Assembly: GCA_024639405.1 (NCBI GenBank)
Contig: JAHEIL010000001.1
Coordinates: forward strand, 1 to 64,000
Length of the DNA: 64,000 nt
Source of the DNA: Crocinitomicaceae bacterium
Lineage (GTDB): Bacteria; Bacteroidota; Bacteroidia; Flavobacteriales_D; Crocinitomicaceae
Direction of reading: 5' to 3'
Each line of letters begins with the position of its first letter. The stretch's first letter is position 1. Under the pieces are notes generated by a model. That model made no database searches, had not been told where the DNA came from, and saw only the letters and a program-made list of their open reading frames with translations. This document shows positions 61,248-64,000 of the stretch, one piece after another. Made by a program: the position numbers and the translations under genes.

Positions 61248-61694
61248 TTATGCTTTTTTTACACGAACTGCATTCATTCCTTTCATCCCGCGTTCAACTT
61301 CAAACGTAACATTATCATTCTCCTTAACTGGATCTAATAATCCATTAATGTGAACAAAAACATTTTCTTGAGTCATTAAATCTTTGATGAAACCGTAACC
61401 TTTAGCGTCATTAAAATAAGTTACTTTTCCTTGACGTCCAGTAACTTGTGGTTCGTCATCACGTTTAGGTACTCCAATTTCTATATTACTTGCAATAATT
61501 TTTTTCTTTTTTGTTGGATCTAGCGGCGTATCAGAAATGTTTCCAAATTCATCAACATATGCCATCATGCTTTCTAATGAACCACCTTCAGAAGTAGATT
61601 TACGTTCTTCTTTTTTTACTAATTTATCTTGACGCTTTTTTAAACGTTTTTTTTCTTTTTCCTTCTTACTAAATGTTTCTTGAGATTTTCCCAT
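61248..61694 (-). CDS. Cold-shock-domain protein with basic N-terminal extension
   Basis: 148 residues. The first 60 are very basic (KKEKEKKRLKKRQDKLVKKE) and probably bind RNA non-specifically. The cold-shock domain occupies about residues 84-148: RQGKVTYFNDAKGYGFIKDL (RNP1), ENVFVHINGL (RNP2) and VTFEVERGMKGMNAVRVKK. It likely acts as an RNA chaperone. Longer than classical 67-residue CspA. There is a gap of about 200 bp between it and ywbE upstream that holds a candidate promoter and a long leader. Confidence 0.9.
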   Translation of the reverse strand: MGKSQETFSKKEKEKKRLKKRQDKLVKKEERKSTSEGGSLESMMAYVDEFGNISDTPLDPTKKKKIIASNIEIGVPKRDDEPQVTGRQGKVTYFNDAKGYGFIKDLMTQENVFVHINGLLDPVKENDNVTFEVERGMKGMNAVRVKKA

Positions 61695-61856
61695 TCGTTA
61701 ATTGTGATAATATTATGTTAAATAGTCTTACCTGTATTTAGAGGATCACAAAAAGACGAAATGAAAACTGATGAATGAAATTAAATATTTCTACTACCGA
61801 TATACTTCTCGAGTTGTCATGAAGACTAAATTAAACTGATTTTCAATTTAATGGTA

Positions 61857-61864
61857 CAAATGTA
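61857..61864 (-). promoter_or_regulatory. Candidate promoter of the cold-shock gene with long leader
   Basis: Minus-strand TACATTTG is an exact TAnnTTTG match. If used, transcription starts near 61850, leaving a 5' leader of about 155 nt before the ATG at 61694. The leader (61695-61850) is AT-rich; I see no strong terminator-like hairpin in it. Confidence 0.45.
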
Positions 61865-61897
61865 AGAATATTAATTGATTTGAAGCTTGAATAATGT

Positions 61898-62095
61898 CTA
61901 TTCCTCTATTATTTCTTTCACACGACCTACACTACCATCCGTTAATTTTACTTTAATTCCATGTGGATGATGTGCTGAATTTGTTAGAATTTGTTTGATT
62001 TCTCCCTCAGTTAATTCACCGGTCGCTTGATCTTTTTTTAATACAATGGCAACATACATCCCCATTTTTAAAGCTGATCTATTGGTAATCGTCAT
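61898..62095 (-). CDS. ywbE: YwbE family protein
   Basis: 65 residues from the ATG at 62095. The family core is present: GMYVAIVLKKDQATGELTEG, EIKQILTNSAHHPHGIKVKL, DGSVGRVKEI. YwbE proteins are short, of unknown function, and possibly nucleic-acid binding. I start at 62095 (MTITNRSALKMG) because it forms a 4-base ATGA overlap with the upstream aminotransferase stop and drops an unrelated N-terminal extension. Confidence 0.9.
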   Translation of the reverse strand: MTITNRSALKMGMYVAIVLKKDQATGELTEGEIKQILTNSAHHPHGIKVKLTDGSVGRVKEIIEE

Positions 62096-62955
62096 TGTTC
62101 GTTCAATTGCAATTGATTTTCCCAATGATCATTCAAAATTGCAACTAATTTTCTAGAAACATTGTTGAAATATCGTTTTGTTCTGTAACCACTAACCCAA
62201 TTGATGCCACGAATTGCATTTGTAAAGAAAATCTCGTCTGCAGCTAATAAGTTTTGAGGTACGATGGAAGATTCATAGACTTTTATTCCGTTTGCCAGAG
62301 CCAAATTGATCACTTGCATTCTCATTGTACCAGCCAAACAACCTTCATCTAATCCTGGAGTGTATAAAACGCCATTACTAACAATGAAAATATTGCAACT
62401 TGAACTTTCAATAATGCCGTTTTTCTCATTTAGTATGAGCATATCATCTAAGTTTTTTTCACTCGCATGAATGGCTGCTAATACGTATATTAATCCACTT
62501 TTTGTTTTGAAATTTGATATTGGATTGATGTGTTTTTTAATATCCATGAATTGATCAATTTCAATCCCTTTGCTATTCAATTCAAAATTATTACAATCGT
62601 ATGGATAGATATCGATGAAAAAATTAACTTCATTAGATTCTGGTCTATATGCACCGCCTGAAACACGATCTAATGAAATTCGGCACTTCCCTCCTTCTTT
62701 GATATCTGATAATTGAATTAATTCATTTATTTTCTCTTGAAAAAAATCAACCGTTAAGTATGTTGCTGGTCTCATTTTAATAGCTTTCGCACCTGCTAAT
62801 AAACGAAGAATATGATTTTCAACATTTATAGCTTTTCCGTTGAAAATACGAATGCTTTCAAAAACTCCATCTCCGTATAAATAAGATCTATTTGTAGCCT
62901 CGATAGCTGCTCCTTCATTCGCTAAGACCGTACCATTATTGTTTAAGTAAAGCAT
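62092..62955 (-). CDS. Class IV PLP-dependent aminotransferase/lyase
   Basis: 287 residues from the ATG at 62955. The family features are: LYGDGVFESIRIFNG near the start, the lysine-bearing segment SNFKTKSGLIYVLAAIHASE, DMLILNEKNGIIESSSCNIF (the E-S-S-S-x-N-I-F pattern), and GCLAGTMRMQVINLA. This fits branched-chain aminotransferases, D-amino acid aminotransferases, or aminodeoxychorismate lyase (PabC); sequence alone does not separate them, and a PabC-like role is somewhat favoured by length. Overlaps the rhomboid gene only nominally; the ywbE start is in its stop. Confidence 0.84.
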   Translation of the reverse strand: MLYLNNNGTVLANEGAAIEATNRSYLYGDGVFESIRIFNGKAINVENHILRLLAGAKAIKMRPATYLTVDFFQEKINELIQLSDIKEGGKCRISLDRVSGGAYRPESNEVNFFIDIYPYDCNNFELNSKGIEIDQFMDIKKHINPISNFKTKSGLIYVLAAIHASEKNLDDMLILNEKNGIIESSSCNIFIVSNGVLYTPGLDEGCLAGTMRMQVINLALANGIKVYESSIVPQNLLAADEIFFTNAIRGINWVSGYRTKRYFNNVSRKLVAILNDHWENQLQLNEQ

Positions 62956-62960
62956 TTTAA

Positions 62961-63578
62961 TCAATTGAAAATTAAATGGAAAAATTCTTTCCCTTTGTCA
63001 AAATTAATCAATAAAATGAAAATAACACCAAAAATTGCACCACCAATGTGAGCATCATGTGCAATCCCAGTGTTTCCTTTTTTATCAGCCAAGTATTCAA
63101 GAAACAGGTAAATGGGTCCAAAAAGATAAGCTGGTATTGGAATTGGTATAAAAAGTATTCCTAATTGCATAGTTGGATTCCATAAAATTGTCGCAAAAAC
63201 CACTGCTGAAACAGCTCCTGACGCACCTAAAGATTGGTAGTTTCTATTTTCATGGTGTCTGTAATAAGGAATCAACGTAGCGAAAATTCCACCAAAAAGA
63301 TATAGTATCAAAAAAAATAATTCACCTTGAACTAATCCATAATATTGAATGAATGAATTTTCTAAAAAAGAACCAAGGAAATACAATGAGAATAAATTAA
63401 ATGCTAAATGTGTCAAATCTGCATGTATTAAAACATGAGTAACTATTCTCACATGTTCATTGTTGTGTTTAATTCGATACGGAATAAATAAAAATCTTTC
63501 TTTTAAATTATTGTTATTGAACGCATTAACAGAGATTAAAATCGTTATGCCAATAATTATTGTTAAAACACTTATCAT
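62961..63578 (-). CDS. Rhomboid family intramembrane serine protease
   Basis: 205 residues, six predicted membrane helices. Catalytic Ser in SLGASGAVSAVVFATI (GxSG), His in IAHDAHIGGAIFGVI, and an HVLIHADLTHLAFNLFSLYF segment with the oxyanion-region His/Asn. Rhomboids cut single-pass membrane proteins in the bilayer. No signal peptide is needed. It is upstream of the aminotransferase on the same strand, 5 bases apart. Divergent from rpe. Confidence 0.92.
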   Translation of the reverse strand: MISVLTIIIGITILISVNAFNNNNLKERFLFIPYRIKHNNEHVRIVTHVLIHADLTHLAFNLFSLYFLGSFLENSFIQYYGLVQGELFFLILYLFGGIFATLIPYYRHHENRNYQSLGASGAVSAVVFATILWNPTMQLGILFIPIPIPAYLFGPIYLFLEYLADKKGNTGIAHDAHIGGAIFGVIFILLINFDKGKEFFHLIFN

Positions 63579-63668
63579 GTTACTTTTTTTTTATCGAACG
63601 AAAGTACGAAATTCAAACAAAATCACTAACTATTAAAACCTCGTTTTTAATATCTATCTCAGTCCTTG

Positions 63669-63698
63669 ATTGTATCTTTAATTTATTGTGTAATTTTA
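63669..63698 (+). promoter_or_regulatory. Candidate promoter of rpe
   Basis: ATTG at 63669-63672 is followed after 18 bases by TAATTTTA at 63691-63698, close to TTTG / TAnnTTTG. The ATG at 63718 follows 19 bases later. Confidence 0.42.
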
Positions 63699-63717
63699 CA
63701 AAAAAAATAAGAAAAGT

Positions 63718-64000
63718 ATGAAAACTATCATCTCCCCTTCTATGTTATCGTGTGATTTTGCTAATATTCAACGCGATGTTGAAATGATTAACGCTTCAAG
63801 TGCTGATTGGTTTCACATTGATGTGATGGATGGAGTTTTTGTTCCAAACATTTCTTTTGGTTTCCCTGTATTGAGTGCGATGAAAAAGCATGCTACTAAA
63901 CCAATGGATGTTCATATTATGATTGAAAATCCAGATGCTTATATTCAAGATTTTAAAAATGCTGGTGCAGATATTTTAACTGTTCATTTTGAAGCATGTC
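63718..64000 (+). CDS. rpe: Ribulose-phosphate 3-epimerase, N-terminal part (partial)
   Basis: The first 94 residues only, cut by the window end. The start MKTIISPSMLSCDFANIQRD, the metal-site HIDVMDGVFVPNISFGFPVL and the HIMIENPDAYIQDFKNAGAD segment are diagnostic of Rpe. It interconverts ribulose- and xylulose-5-phosphate in the pentose-phosphate pathway. Confidence 0.95.
   Translation, partial: MKTIISPSMLSCDFANIQRDVEMINASSADWFHIDVMDGVFVPNISFGFPVLSAMKKHATKPMDVHIMIENPDAYIQDFKNAGADILTVHFEAC

Noticed and set aside
1-64000. Mobile elements, CRISPR arrays or defence systems
   Set aside because: No transposase, integrase, terminal inverted repeats, regularly spaced repeats or cas genes are visible. 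The DUF4268 gene and the nuclease lipoprotein stand alone and are not enough to call a defence system.

Overview
The window looks like a chromosomal stretch from a low-GC member of the Bacteroidota, most likely order Flavobacteriales (a Crocinitomicaceae/Fluviicola-like relative is a guess from gene content, not proven). The signs are: secreted proteins with C-terminal type IX secretion (T9SS) sorting domains, a TonB/ExbB/ExbD/ExbD/TonB block, an S46 dipeptidyl peptidase, a GH92 mannosidase, many Bacteroidota-type outer-membrane barrels and lipoproteins, and several TAnnTTTG-like -7 promoter boxes. I see no rRNA, tRNA, CRISPR array, insertion sequence or prophage. Gene density is high: no gap between genes exceeds about 220 bp, so there is no long empty stretch to account for.

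Layout. 1-1.5 kb: tail of pnp, its terminator and two small barrel-like proteins. 1.5-7.9 kb: a large GT-C-like membrane protein coupled to a GT9 heptosyltransferase-type protein, a small conserved protein, and an SLC13 (DASS) anion transporter. 7.9-10.5 kb: a large T9SS cargo protein. 10.6-20 kb: yaaA, murQ with a PyrR-like phosphoribosyltransferase, carB without its usual C-terminal regulatory domain, a DUF4834 protein, a DUF1573 lipoprotein with an S41 protease, an NlpC/P60 hydrolase. 19.7-22.5 kb: a polyamine module (agmatinase, a fused AdoMet decarboxylase-spermidine synthase) and a ferredoxin. 22.6-24.6 kb: a LuxC-type acyl-CoA reductase and a lipoprotein nuclease with a Cys/His tail. 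24.8-31.8 kb: the TonB energy-transduction block with a PstS-like lipoprotein and a TPR protein. 32.2-42.4 kb: S46 peptidase, then a tightly packed minus-strand run rarA, lpxL-like, beta-propeller, HD hydrolase, ROK kinase, GH92 mannosidase. 42.4-50.8 kb: envelope genes (yqgE, lptD-like, amidase, MCE/MlaD-like) followed by an Fe-S electron-transfer pair with a small HAD protein between its two halves. 50.8-57.1 kb: a barrel protein, a methyltransferase, an MbnP-like copper-protein candidate coupled to a di-heme MauG/MbnH-like enzyme, an ECF sigma factor with a membrane partner, and a DUF6089-type barrel. 57.1-64 kb: pyrD, HMG-CoA lyase, lipoprotein, T9SS cargo, DUF4268, a cold-shock-domain protein, ywbE, a class IV aminotransferase, a rhomboid protease, and the start of rpe.

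Most of the window is core metabolism and cell-envelope biogenesis. The most interesting element is the MbnP/MbnH-like pair at 52.7-54.7 kb. It resembles the methanobactin-associated copper protein and the di-heme enzyme that makes its kynurenine, but here the copper-protein candidate seems to carry a T9SS sorting domain, which suggests surface display of an oxidatively modified metalloprotein. Second-tier points are the SpeD-SpeE fusion, the two TonBs flanking ExbB/ExbD/ExbD and both carrying CPEC, and the split Fe-S protein with an embedded HAD gene.
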